Source: Burkholderiales bacterium
GTDB taxonomy: Bacteria; Pseudomonadota; Gammaproteobacteria; Burkholderiales; Burkholderiaceae_D
NCBI GenBank assembly: GCA_005800405.1
Contig: SYFN01000123.1
Span: 1 to 8,886 of the forward strand
Direction of reading: 5' to 3'
DNA length: 8,886 nt
The position numbers and the translations under genes are program-made. The notes beneath the pieces are model-generated. The model was not told the origin of the DNA. It was given only the letters and a program-made list of their open reading frames with translations, and ran no database searches. Every line of letters begins with the position of its first letter. Within the stretch, counting starts at the first letter, position 1. Below are positions 1 to 7,276 of the stretch, one piece after another.

Positions 1-131
1 CTACGGTTACTGCTGCAGAGCTTAAAATGATCGAAGATCGATTGAATCACCGCCCCAGAAAACGATTGGGATTTAAAACCCCGCATCAGGTGTTTCATGA
101 ATCTCTAAACCGTGTTGCACTTCGTACTTGA
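1..131 (+). CDS. IS30-family transposase, C-terminal fragment (5' end outside window)
   Basis: The frame beginning at base 3 gives 42 residues ending at the TGA at 129-131. It contains the stretch DRLNHRPRKRLGFKTPHQVF, followed by VALRT and the stop. This is the highly conserved C-terminal end of the DDE integrase-type transposases of the IS30 family, where the NxRPRKxLGxxTP block follows the catalytic glutamate helix. The DDE residues themselves would lie upstream of the window, so I cannot say whether the element is intact. The gene reads toward the truncated frame at 132-372. Family assignment is secure from the motif; the exact element is unknown. Confidence 0.88.
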   Translation, partial: TVTAAELKMIEDRLNHRPRKRLGFKTPHQVFHESLNRVALRT

Positions 132-138
132 AACCACG
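1..138 (+). mobile_element. Right end of an IS30-family insertion sequence (boundary approximate)
   Basis: The transposase stop falls at 129-131. In IS30-family elements the terminal inverted repeat usually lies at or overlaps the 3' end of the transposase gene, so the element should end within about 110-140. The left end and the target duplication are outside the window, so neither the inverted repeat nor the exact boundary can be verified here. The boundary given is an estimate. Confidence 0.5.
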
Positions 139-372
139 AAAGATATCGCGTTCGACGATCAGATTGAAGAATTCATCGAAAAACAAAATAATCGCGACAG
201 CTTTGTAAAACTCCGACTGGAACGTAATGCTGGTGCGCAGCATCTTGTCGAGCGACACTCACTTCCATTCCGAAACGGAATACCGGTGCGCTTATTTGTT
301 CGCTATCTAAGTAAATTCAGCAGAGATCTTGATCTGATTTATTCGACGGATTCAGACGGCATCTTGAAGTAA
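132..372 (+). pseudogene. Unrecognised reading frame, probably 5'-truncated by the IS element
   Basis: An open frame ends with TAA at 370-372. It encodes about 80 residues that look protein-like: acidic and polar at first (DDQIEEFIEKQNNRDSF), then basic and hydrophobic (LPFRNGIPVRLFVRYLSKF), ending YSTDSDGILK. The only start available is a GTG at 112, inside the transposase end, so the native start has probably been replaced or lost through insertion. By hand count, bases 121-360 are about 44% GC, clearly lower than the operon to the right, which suggests a different origin. I do not recognise the family. It could also be a chance open frame. Confidence 0.35.
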
Positions 373-373
373 A

Positions 374-393
374 GTCGGAATTTTAATTCTGAC
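374..393. repeat. Short imperfect inverted repeat in the convergent gap
   Basis: GTCGGAAT and ATTCTGAC flank a TTTA loop between the plus-strand frame ending at 372 and the minus-strand TPR gene ending at 445. Read on the plus strand it forms an 8-bp stem with one G-U pair, but no T-run follows. Read on the minus strand the stem has one A-C mismatch and is followed by TTTACTT. It may be a weak terminator for the TPR gene. It is AT-rich and could be fortuitous. Nothing else is visible in 373-444. Confidence 0.3.
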
Positions 394-444
394 CTGCCAG
401 AGGGTATCCACGCATCGATTCGGTCTGTCGGTTTTGCGTGAGAA

Positions 445-909
445 TCATTTCGCCTTGCCATTCGAGGCAATGGCCCTAGCGAGATCCAGATACTCCTCGC
501 AATCCTTGCCGCAAATTTCCTCTAATCTGGCCAAATGCTGGCGTGCCTTGTCAAGATTGCCGGCTTTGACGTAAGCATCGCCCAAATACTCATGTGTGCC
601 GCGATGATTGGGGTCAATCCCGAGTGCGACTTTGTAGTGGGTGAACGCACTGTCAAGATCACCTGATTTACGGAAAGCGAAACCGAGGTGACTGTGCAAG
701 TCGGCGTTTTCCAGTCGCTTGTTCGCTGCCTTGAAATGGTCAATGGCGGTTTTCCAGTCCTTACGCTCAATCGCTTTTTTGCCAGCGACAAAATCAGGAT
801 CGGAACGATTGGCCTCAGGATTCGTCTCGAGGGTGCCAGCCAAGGCGGCCGATATTGCCCCACAAAAAACCAGCGAGAAAACAAACAATAATGATCGAAG
901 GGTGGTCAT
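445..909 (-). CDS. Sec-exported tetratricopeptide-repeat protein
   Basis: This 154-residue protein opens with a signal peptide: basic MTTLR, a hydrophobic core (LLFVFSLVFCGAISA) and an ALA-G cleavage site near residues 24/25. About three TPR units follow at roughly 36-69, 70-103 and 104-137, with typical helix pairs (LHSHLGFAFRKSGDLDSAFT, then HEYLGDAYVKAGNLDKARQH). TPR units are protein-binding scaffolds, so a periplasmic partner is likely but unknown. Two cysteines lie close together near the C-terminus (C133 and C137, in ICGKDCEEY). I chose the ATG at 909 because GGAG at 916-919 lies 6 bases upstream. An in-frame GTG at 921 exists but overlaps that ribosome site. The gene stands alone, divergent from the glycosyltransferase; no function is assigned. 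Confidence 0.85.
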   Translation of the reverse strand: MTTLRSLLFVFSLVFCGAISAALAGTLETNPEANRSDPDFVAGKKAIERKDWKTAIDHFKAANKRLENADLHSHLGFAFRKSGDLDSAFTHYKVALGIDPNHRGTHEYLGDAYVKAGNLDKARQHLARLEEICGKDCEEYLDLARAIASNGKAK

Positions 910-915
910 GGGAAT

Positions 916-919
916 CTCC
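916..919 (-). promoter_or_regulatory. Ribosome binding site deciding the TPR gene start
   Basis: GGAG on the minus strand lies 6 bases before the ATG at 909. It favours that ATG over the GTG at 921, whose codon contains the first G of the motif. Confidence 0.6.
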
Positions 920-921
920 AC

Positions 922-1105
922 GTTTTGACTGTTAAAACGCCGTTAATGAAGTATTTTTTGTGATGCAAAATAGTTAATTTGAACGCGCGCTGGTCGGACG
1001 AGAGGAATTAAATTATCACGACACGAAAATTTTTGCCGGTAATGGTGGAAAATCGCGGTTCTTTCAGCTGGCTCGCCCCTCTGCTCAACGCACCGGCACT
1101 ACCCA
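922..1105. other. Divergent intergenic region, AT-rich
   Basis: This gap separates the divergent TPR and glycosyltransferase genes and should hold promoters for both. It is AT-rich around 930-1020. TTGACT at 925-930 on the plus strand resembles a -35 box, but no convincing -10 lies 16-18 bases downstream. No operator-like palindrome or small gene was seen. The plus-strand gene has no clear Shine-Dalgarno sequence before its ATG. Confidence 0.4.
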
Positions 1106-2617
1106 ATGACTCAGGACGTTTCCACGAAAAATACGCATCGCCGCCTGTTCTTCCACGTGCTGACGATCACTACCCTGATCAAGCTGTGGCTGGCGCTGGC
1201 GATTCCGCTGACCGGTGATGAGGCCTATTTTTATCAATGGGGCAAGCATCTCGACTGGGGCGGGTACTATGATCATCCGCCAATGGCAGGCTGGATCCTC
1301 TGGCTATTGCAGCAGTTTTCTTCGCATTTGCTGGTGTTACGGCTACCGGCGATTCTGCTGTGGATTGTGATCACGCTGGGCATGATGGATCTGGTCGACC
1401 GTCTCTCACCTGCGGTGGCAGGCAAGCGCTGGATATTGGGCAGTCTATTTCTGGCGCTGCCGTTTACCTGGTCACTGAATCTGATCACCACCGATACGCC
1501 GCTGATTTTTTTCCTGTTCTTCTCGGGCTATGCACTGATCAGAGCCGAGCGGGCCGATGAGGTAGCCACCGAGCTGCGATGGTATGCGGCCAGTGGCGTG
1601 CTGCTCGGGTTGGCCTTACTGTCAAAGTATTTTGCGGGATTGCTGGCGATTGCTTACGCCATTTATTTTTTACCACGGCGTGGCGGCTGGTGGCGCTTGC
1701 TGGTCATTGCGCTCTGTGCTCTACCTTTTATGCTGCTCAATCTCGCGTGGAATACGACCCACTGCTGGAACAATTTTCTTTTCAATCTGATCAACCGAAA
1801 TCAAGGTGCTCATTTCACGCTCAAACACCTCGCCATTTATGTGGTGATGATGATTTATTTGCTCACGCCATGGACCACCTGGCAAATCGTAAAAATCAAA
1901 CACTGGCGTAATGACTGGTCTCTGACATCCCTGTTTATCGTGCCATTCGTGCTGTTTCTGCTGCTGTCATTCTATAAGAGCATAGGTCTGCACTGGGTGC
2001 TGGCCTTTTTGCCCTTCGTGTTCATATCCGCTGCTCTGCATTTGTCAGAGGTAACGCTGGCACAGCACCAGCGCTGGGCAATAGGTTTCGGGGTGCCGCA
2101 TCTTCTTGCGTTGGCATTGATTGCGCACCTGCCCTCGGACTATTTCAAATCTCTCAAGATTCACCCGGATATCGTGATGCATAGAGATGCGTCCAAGCTA
2201 ATCACAATGCTGAAGGACGGCATGCCAGACAACGGTGAATTGATGACACAGTCATACAGTGGCGCTTCATTGCTGGCCTTTCATTCACAAATATATGTGC
2301 CTGTGTTTGGCCCTAGCAGTTTTCATGCGCGCTTCGATGACAACATCACAGACTTTCGCACCTACGAAGGTCGCACGCTCCGCATTGTGAGCACCAAACG
2401 CCTGCTAGCACAAAATTTCACGCCCTTTTTTGACGAAGTTCAGATCAGGGAACTCAAACTCGACGGTGCCAGTTTCTGGATGGCAGACGGTCGCGGCTTT
2501 CACTTCGAGCCGTATTACGAGCAAGTGCTGAAGAAAATCGCCCAGACCTATTACCGCGTACCGTCCTACCTGCCACTGTACGGCTGCCGTTTTCTGGAAC
2601 AGTATGGATTTATTTGA
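1106..2617 (+). CDS. Integral membrane glycosyltransferase, GT39/ArnT-PMT type
   Basis: This 503-residue polytopic protein belongs to the GT-C glycosyltransferases that take a sugar from a polyprenyl-phosphate donor and transfer it on the periplasmic face. After the first membrane helix (about 15-35) comes the acidic first-loop motif GDEAYFYQW (37-45; D38 and E39 are the candidate catalytic acids), then YYDHPP (54-59). Both are typical of PMT_2/ArnT-like enzymes. A second loop motif, TTDTPL (128-133), and LLSKY (171-175) also match the family. Many hydrophobic helices follow to about residue 350, then a soluble C-terminal part of about 140 residues. The ATG at 1106 is the only usable start, because a TAA lies in frame at 1040 with no ATG, GTG or TTG in between. 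It converges on the lipid-sugar operon and overlaps its last gene by 8 bases. The context suggests a polyprenyl-P-arabinose or related donor; sugar and acceptor are inferred, not shown. Confidence 0.88.
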   Translation: MTQDVSTKNTHRRLFFHVLTITTLIKLWLALAIPLTGDEAYFYQWGKHLDWGGYYDHPPMAGWILWLLQQFSSHLLVLRLPAILLWIVITLGMMDLVDRLSPAVAGKRWILGSLFLALPFTWSLNLITTDTPLIFFLFFSGYALIRAERADEVATELRWYAASGVLLGLALLSKYFAGLLAIAYAIYFLPRRGGWWRLLVIALCALPFMLLNLAWNTTHCWNNFLFNLINRNQGAHFTLKHLAIYVVMMIYLLTPWTTWQIVKIKHWRNDWSLTSLFIVPFVLFLLLSFYKSIGLHWVLAFLPFVFISAALHLSEVTLAQHQRWAIGFGVPHLLALALIAHLPSDYFKSLKIHPDIVMHRDASKLITMLKDGMPDNGELMTQSYSGASLLAFHSQIYVPVFGPSSFHARFDDNITDFRTYEGRTLRIVSTKRLLAQNFTPFFDEVQIRELKLDGASFWMADGRGFHFEPYYEQVLKKIAQTYYRVPSYLPLYGCRFLEQYGFI

Positions 2618-3011
2618 ATGACCAGCGCTTGTGACCGATATAGCTGGTGAATACCGGCACTGCCACACCGACCGCATGAGCTATCTCGGGAACAAAACGG
2701 GTGATGTCCACCCACCCCAACACATAGTAGGCCAGCAGCATGCTGATACCCCAGGTCTGCAAGACCGCAACGGCATTCACCAACACAAACAAAGTGGCAC
2801 TGCGCTTTACGGATTGGCTGGCATCAGTAAATACAAAAGTTCGTGCCAGTAAAAAAGCGGTGATCATGCCGGTCAGATACGCAAGAATGACCGCCGATGA
2901 AAATGCTACCCACTGGTTATAAAGAATACGCGAAGCGAAATTCACCGCAGCGGCCAGACCCCCGGTGATCATGAAGGCCAAAAACTGGCGCGACATAAAC
3001 TGCTGTATCAC
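2610..3011 (-). CDS. GtrA-family membrane protein
   Basis: This 133-residue protein has four hydrophobic segments (about 10-28, 36-58, 72-92 and 108-126). Its family signatures include [13 protein letters not shown] near the start, FLLARTFVF (53-61) in the middle and [11 protein letters not shown] at the end. GtrA proteins are linked to membrane handling of polyprenyl-phosphate sugars. The mycobacterial member Rv3789 lies beside dprE1 and was proposed first as a DPA flippase and later as a factor needed for arabinosylation. The start used is a GTG at 3011 whose GTGA overlaps the stop of the upstream gene, implying translational coupling; an ATG at 2996 is the alternative. It is the last gene of the operon, and its 3' end overlaps the opposing glycosyltransferase. 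Confidence 0.9.
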   Translation of the reverse strand: MIQQFMSRQFLAFMITGGLAAAVNFASRILYNQWVAFSSAVILAYLTGMITAFLLARTFVFTDASQSVKRSATLFVLVNAVAVLQTWGISMLLAYYVLGWVDITRFVPEIAHAVGVAVPVFTSYIGHKRWSFK

Positions 3012-4309
3012 TTTGCGGCCTCGTAATTCACTGCCTCACGGGCCATGCGCCGACCAAAACCGATGCTCTCTGAGATACCGCGATCCTCGGGGTAGTAATA
3101 CGAGGTATCCGCCACCCACAAGCCATTTACGGGGAGCGCTACTGGCGGAAGACGATCGAGGTAACCAGGCTCGCAAATCGGCTGCGCATGGCGATAGCGG
3201 CTGGCACGCAGTTCAATGAAATCTTCATCCGTAAGCGCCGGATTGATTTTTTGCAGATACCGACGCACCTTGTCCAGAAAGGCCTGATCAGACTCGGCAA
3301 ATTTCGGATGCTCCCTGGGCATGTAGAAAGGTACATACACCACCGAATGTTCCAGCGGACGGAGATTCGAGTATTCAACCAATCCAGGTATGTCCATCTC
3401 GGGATCGTTCACATTCAGCCAGAAATTTCCTGAGACTGGTTGCCTTAATTTGGCGATCACGCACACAACCGCAATATTTTTAACCGACTGGAATTGCTGC
3501 AGCAGTGGCTCCGGCAAGTCCGGCATCAGGCGTGGCACATAGGGCAGTGGTACGGTACTGATGACTTTGTCAAATGACTCGATACCCCGCCCCGTCTCGA
3601 CCCCCAGCACACGTCCCTGCTCAATGATCACACGCTGTACGGGCGAAATGAGTCGAATACTGCCGCCATTTTTTTCGATATCCGCATGCAGTGCATTGAG
3701 CAGCGTGGTGGACCCACCCTCGAGATAACCGAGTTTTTCCCGGAAGAGGTCGTAACGCGAGCGACCGATGCGACGTATGCGACTCCAAATCCATGCAGCC
3801 GAGAGATCCGGTGTGTGGTCATAGAACTTGTAATCGAACAGGCGACGCCAGAGCACTTCCCAGGCCTCATCACCCACCCAGCGACGAATCCAGCCAGTCG
3901 CTTCGACTTTGTCCAGCGGCTGCCAGTCATTACGTTTGATCGACAGGAAGGCATGCAAACCGTAGCGGACCTTGGCCACTAGGCTGAGTCCCCGAAAACG
4001 CAGCAGCGCTACCGGATTGCCCCAAGCCTGCATGCGATCCTGATACCAGTAACCCATTTTGGTCTCAACCCAGCGCATGTGATGGGCGATGTCGAGCTCC
4101 TCCAGCACTTTCAGAAAGGCCGTGTCCGAGGTGCAGTGGAAATGGTAATAACGTTCGATCGCCAGACCGGAAAAGTCAAAGCAAGCAGTCATGCCACCCA
4201 CGCGATCATCTGCCTCGAAGACCACAGGCTCGTGGCCATCACGGGCCAGCTGATAGGCGACAGCCAACCCCATGGGGCCAGCACCGAGCACGGCAATACG
4301 TTCACCCAT
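3008..4309 (-). CDS. FAD-dependent oxidoreductase, amine oxidase/HemY fold
   Basis: This 433-residue flavoprotein has an N-terminal Rossmann motif, GAGPMG (9-14), followed by the ribose-binding glutamate E32 and DRVGGM (35-40), as in amine oxidase, protoporphyrinogen oxidase and desaturase-like enzymes. The C-terminus carries the second flavin-contact region ([19 protein letters not shown]). It has no signal peptide and no membrane helices, so it is cytosolic or peripheral. The substrate is unknown. I chose the ATG at 4309 because GGAG at 4318-4321 lies 8 bases upstream; a TTG at 4315 is too close to it. It starts 2 bases after the SDR gene and its TGA overlaps the GtrA start. Co-transcription with DprE1/DprE2 suggests action on a lipid-linked sugar or its carrier, which is inference. 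The fold also resembles UDP-galactopyranose mutase, so a non-redox role is possible. Confidence 0.85.
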   Translation of the reverse strand: MGERIAVLGAGPMGLAVAYQLARDGHEPVVFEADDRVGGMTACFDFSGLAIERYYHFHCTSDTAFLKVLEELDIAHHMRWVETKMGYWYQDRMQAWGNPVALLRFRGLSLVAKVRYGLHAFLSIKRNDWQPLDKVEATGWIRRWVGDEAWEVLWRRLFDYKFYDHTPDLSAAWIWSRIRRIGRSRYDLFREKLGYLEGGSTTLLNALHADIEKNGGSIRLISPVQRVIIEQGRVLGVETGRGIESFDKVISTVPLPYVPRLMPDLPEPLLQQFQSVKNIAVVCVIAKLRQPVSGNFWLNVNDPEMDIPGLVEYSNLRPLEHSVVYVPFYMPREHPKFAESDQAFLDKVRRYLQKINPALTDEDFIELRASRYRHAQPICEPGYLDRLPPVALPVNGLWVADTSYYYPEDRGISESIGFGRRMAREAVNYEAAK

Positions 4310-4311
4310 GA

Positions 4312-5250
4312 TCAAAACTCCAAAACAACCTTGCTGTACACAGGATGACGGAAGGTCTCTTCCATCGCTTCGGCAAACGGCGTACAGCGGACGCCAAACT
4401 TGCCCGGCCAGTCGATGGCTTCGAATTCATCTTTGGCGACAAGCGCAGCCAGCTGCTGCGTAGTAAATGGCGGGTTACGGTCAAACAAGGCCCACAGCCA
4501 CAACAGTCCATGAAACAGACCATAAGGAATTTTTACAATGGCAGCACTGGCTAGCGTCGCACGCTTGATCTCGCGAATGATATCGATGTAATCCACCTTC
4601 TCGTGTCCCGAAATATTAAAGACACCATCAGTGATTCGGTGCTCTATGCAGCTGATGATGATGTTGCAAAAGTCACCCACATACAACGGTTGACGTAGAT
4701 ACCGGCCATGACCCGGAATAGGAAAAACAGGCACTTTCTGCATGAACCGCGACAGCCAACCGAGGTGCTTGCGATCGAACCAGCCAAACATCAGTGTAGG
4801 CCGCAGTACGGGACAGGCCATACCGCTATCGAGTACCATGCGCTCTTGCACTTTTTTGGTTTGAGTGTAAAAGTCATCAGCCACCGATTCGACCACGGAT
4901 GAGCTGATGTGTACCAGTTGATCCACTCGGCCGGCACGAATAGCATCAAGTATCAGCCGGGTGGAGGCGAGATTGTTACGCTCGAATTCTGCATAATCGA
5001 TGCCCCCGATCTGCGCCTGCAGCATTACAACAGTTCCTGCTTGCGAAAAGTGCGACTGCCAGGTCCCGGGTTCGGACAGATCCATGCACTCGGTCAGCAC
5101 TTCAGGATGCATGCGACGCAGCACCTCGACATTGGCCGCATGCTTGTCTAGGACGACAATATTGGTATAGCCCTTCGCCTTGAGACGCGCAACGAGATTC
5201 TGCCCAACGAGACCGGCGCCACCCGGCAGGATGATTTTCTGGTTATTCAT
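4312..5250 (-). CDS. NAD-dependent epimerase/dehydratase (extended SDR)
   Basis: This 312-residue protein has the extended-SDR nucleotide-binding motif GGAGLVG (10-16). An acidic residue, D35, follows the second beta strand (NIVVLDK), which favours NAD. The active-site serines lie in HISSSVV (114-120) and the YxxxK pair is Y128/K132 (FYTQTKK). The downstream RPTLMFG (150-156) corresponds to the RPxxxYG segment of sugar-nucleotide epimerases. Such enzymes epimerise, dehydrate or reduce sugars, usually nucleotide-linked. The ATG at 5250 directly follows the TGA of the dprE2-like gene (TGAATG), and the gene ends 2 bases before the FAD oxidoreductase. The substrate cannot be read from the sequence. 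It could add a further change to the pentose or feed the glycosyltransferase. Confidence 0.85.
   Translation of the reverse strand: MNNQKIILPGGAGLVGQNLVARLKAKGYTNIVVLDKHAANVEVLRRMHPEVLTECMDLSEPGTWQSHFSQAGTVVMLQAQIGGIDYAEFERNNLASTRLILDAIRAGRVDQLVHISSSVVESVADDFYTQTKKVQERMVLDSGMACPVLRPTLMFGWFDRKHLGWLSRFMQKVPVFPIPGHGRYLRQPLYVGDFCNIIISCIEHRITDGVFNISGHEKVDYIDIIREIKRATLASAAIVKIPYGLFHGLLWLWALFDRNPPFTTQQLAALVAKDEFEAIDWPGKFGVRCTPFAEAMEETFRHPVYSKVVLEF
4318..4321 (-). promoter_or_regulatory. Ribosome binding site deciding the FAD oxidoreductase start
   Basis: GGAG on the minus strand lies 8 bases before the ATG at 4309 and only 2 bases before the competing TTG at 4315. It lies inside the last codons of the upstream SDR gene, so initiation is probably coupled to termination there. 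Confidence 0.6.
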
Positions 5251-5991
5251 TCAAATATTCAGACGATTGAAAACAACGCGTGGCAAATGACGAATGATCA
5301 TCATGATGAGCCACCAGCGTGCCGGCGCATAGACGACTGACTGACCCGCCTCCACTGCCGTCACAATACGATGGGCAACGGCCTCGGCTGAAGCCAACCC
5401 GCGTGGCGGCAAATGCGCGGTCATCGGTGTTGCCGTAGGGCCCAGCTTGATCAGGACGATTTTTACTCGCGTGCCAGCAAAGCGATGCTGCAATCCTTGA
5501 GCATAACGATCAATCAGACCCTTGGCAGCGCCATACACATAATTGGTTTTGCGGCCACGATCGCCAGCGACAGACCCTATGATCGCCAGCGTGCCACTAC
5601 CCGAATGCTCCATCTGGCCGGCGAAAGCTTCGGCAAATAGTACTGGCGACAAGCCATTGATCTCCAGCGCCTGCCGAGTCTGGGTCACATCTCGCTGACA
5701 ATCGGACTGCACCGGCAGATTGCCGTGCGCGATCAGCACGATATCGATATGACTTTCAGCTGCCGTCTGCATGGCCAGCGCGGCAATAGCGATGGGATCG
5801 GAAAAATCCATGACGACAGATTGTGCAGATGACTGCGGGCTGCGCACCCGCAAGTCTGCGACGACACCCTCGAGACGCTCATGATCACGACCCACCAGCA
5901 CAAAATCAGTTGGCTGCTGCGCCCAAAGACGAGCGCAGTGCTGTGCCAACGCTGATGTCGCGCCGATGATGATGATTCTTTGTCTGCCCAT
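5251..5991 (-). CDS. dprE2: DprE2-like short-chain reductase (polyprenylphosphoryl-2-keto-pentose reductase)
   Basis: This 246-residue classical SDR has the cofactor motif GATSALA (10-16), the structural N112 (EINGLSP), the catalytic S140 (IIGSVAG), and Y153/K157 in YGAAK. GR at 34-35 after the second strand (VLVGRD) suggests NADPH or NADH contacts typical of the group. The C-terminal 25 residues are hydrophobic and basic (ARWWLIMMIIRHLPR), fitting a membrane-associated enzyme with a lipid substrate. In mycobacteria DprE2 (Rv3791) reduces the 2-keto intermediate made by DprE1, giving the arabino configuration. The gene follows the dprE1-like gene after a single base (TGACATG), the same order as Rv3790-Rv3791. 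The sequence alone would fit many SDRs, so the assignment rests on the motifs plus the neighbour. Confidence 0.87.
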   Translation of the reverse strand: MGRQRIIIIGATSALAQHCARLWAQQPTDFVLVGRDHERLEGVVADLRVRSPQSSAQSVVMDFSDPIAIAALAMQTAAESHIDIVLIAHGNLPVQSDCQRDVTQTRQALEINGLSPVLFAEAFAGQMEHSGSGTLAIIGSVAGDRGRKTNYVYGAAKGLIDRYAQGLQHRFAGTRVKIVLIKLGPTATPMTAHLPPRGLASAEAVAHRIVTAVEAGQSVVYAPARWWLIMMIIRHLPRVVFNRLNI

Positions 5992-5992
5992 G

Positions 5993-7276
5993 TCAGCTTC
6001 CCATTAATCGTCGCGACATCGCCGAGCTGATGCCGGGATCGCGATGCGATAAAAATTCCTGCAAGCGAGGATAACCTGCCTCAAACAGCTCCCGTGGCAT
6101 GCGCGCATCCTTGGCCGGATACAGTCGGCCGCGTGCATCACGCACAATGTCATCAAGAGATGCAAGCAATTTCCGTGTTCTTTCACCCTGATTGATAAAG
6201 TCTAGTGCGAGCGTGACGCCAGGCTGAGCAAAGCTCAGCATGCCGACCGATGGGCGTTCGCCAAAGGTTTTCAGGACGGCCAGGAATGAACCCTCTCCTG
6301 CACGCGAAATGTGGGTCAGCATCGCCTGCACACCTTCGCGCCCCTGCGCGCGCGGCAATACGCATTGATACTGGAAAAATCCGCGTGGGCCATACATGCG
6401 ATTCCACTCCAGCAGATGATCGAGTGGATGAAAAAAATCTTCGTAGTACTGCAATGCTGTTGACTGCTTTTTTTTCAGCTGGTAATACAACTGATTGACA
6501 GGCTTGAGTGTGAGTGTATTCACGAGCGAGACAGGTGGCACGAAAGACATGCGCCACTGACGACTGGGCTTGGGTGCTGTCTTTTGTACATCCGCATGAT
6601 TGGCCCGCATGAAAATACCCCGGCCGCTGCCTGCAACACAATCAATCCATGACACCGTGTGTTCCCAGTCGGCTTCGGCGGCATCGGCCAGATCAAAAAA
6701 TGTCGCCAGATTTTGATAAGCCTGTGTTTCCACATGCAGCCAGGGACCCTGTATGCGTTTGAGTTGCAGCGTGAGCTCGGTCATCACACCTGTCAGACCC
6801 AGACCGCCGATGGTAGCCGCAAAGCGTGCATGCCCCGGGTGAAGCACACTACGACCGCCATCGGTACGCATGAGCACGATCTCAATGACGTGATCACCAA
6901 AGCTGCCCGCCACATGATGGTTCTTGCCGTGCACATCATTGGCCACAGCACCCCCCACAGTGGCTAGCTGCGTGCCCGGTACTACCGGCAACATCCAGCC
7001 ACGCGGGATGATCAATCGCTGTACATCGCGCAGTAACAATCCCGCTTCACATTGCAGCTGACCGGTTGTTTCATCAAATCGGATGAAGCGGTCGAGCGTC
7101 GTGGTGTTCCATAACACGCCACCGGGATTGAGGCAGACATCGCCATAGCTGCGGCCCATGCCAAAAGCGAGGCCAGCCGCTTCACACCGCAATTGTGGTG
7201 CTATGCGATGTCGGTCGGACAGCGGGATCATCTGATGGTCAACATCTCCCAGGCGCCCCCAGGAATGCACCTTCAC
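5993..7276 (-). CDS. dprE1: DprE1-like FAD oxidase (polyprenylphosphoryl-ribose 2'-epimerase subunit)
   Basis: This 427-residue protein is of the VAO/FAD_binding_4 type, with a D-arabinono-1,4-lactone oxidase-like C-terminal domain. FAD-domain marks are GMGRSYGD (39-46), PGTQ (100-103), VGGA (107-110) and DVHGKNHH (114-121), where H116 corresponds to mycobacterial H132. Near the end, YPAKDAR places K389 at the catalytic Lys418. It oxidises C2 of polyprenylphosphoryl-ribose, and DprE2 then reduces it with inversion. No signal peptide is seen. An open frame extends upstream to 7447, but that part lies inside the prenyltransferase gene and is unlike the family. I use the GTG at 7276, whose GTGA overlaps the upstream stop and which has AGAGG 9 bases before it; a GTG at 7279 is equally possible. 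The position equivalent to the benzothiazinone-target Cys387 is alanine (A357, in GVTLALDF). Confidence 0.92.
   Translation of the reverse strand: MKVHSWGRLGDVDHQMIPLSDRHRIAPQLRCEAAGLAFGMGRSYGDVCLNPGGVLWNTTTLDRFIRFDETTGQLQCEAGLLLRDVQRLIIPRGWMLPVVPGTQLATVGGAVANDVHGKNHHVAGSFGDHVIEIVLMRTDGGRSVLHPGHARFAATIGGLGLTGVMTELTLQLKRIQGPWLHVETQAYQNLATFFDLADAAEADWEHTVSWIDCVAGSGRGIFMRANHADVQKTAPKPSRQWRMSFVPPVSLVNTLTLKPVNQLYYQLKKKQSTALQYYEDFFHPLDHLLEWNRMYGPRGFFQYQCVLPRAQGREGVQAMLTHISRAGEGSFLAVLKTFGERPSVGMLSFAQPGVTLALDFINQGERTRKLLASLDDIVRDARGRLYPAKDARMPRELFEAGYPRLQEFLSHRDPGISSAMSRRLMGS

Noticed and set aside
925..954. Sigma-70 promoter for the glycosyltransferase from TTGACT at 925-930
   Set aside because: The best -10 at an 18-base spacer (AAGTAT) matches only three of six consensus positions.
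2581..2593. Terminator at CGGCTGCCGTTTT near the end of the glycosyltransferase
   Set aside because: The stem is only three to four base pairs and lies inside coding sequence about 25 bases before the stop.
2405..2677. 90-codon minus-strand open frame across the convergent junction
   Set aside because: It overlaps the end of the glycosyltransferase and the GtrA gene in a different frame and shows no family features.
3686..3982. 98-codon plus-strand open frame opposite the FAD oxidoreductase
   Set aside because: No recognisable domain and fully contained in the antisense of a conserved flavoprotein.
6183..6641. 152-codon minus-strand open frame inside dprE1 in another frame
   Set aside because: The DprE1 frame carries all conserved motifs; this frame is Arg/Cys-rich and low in hydrophobic pattern.
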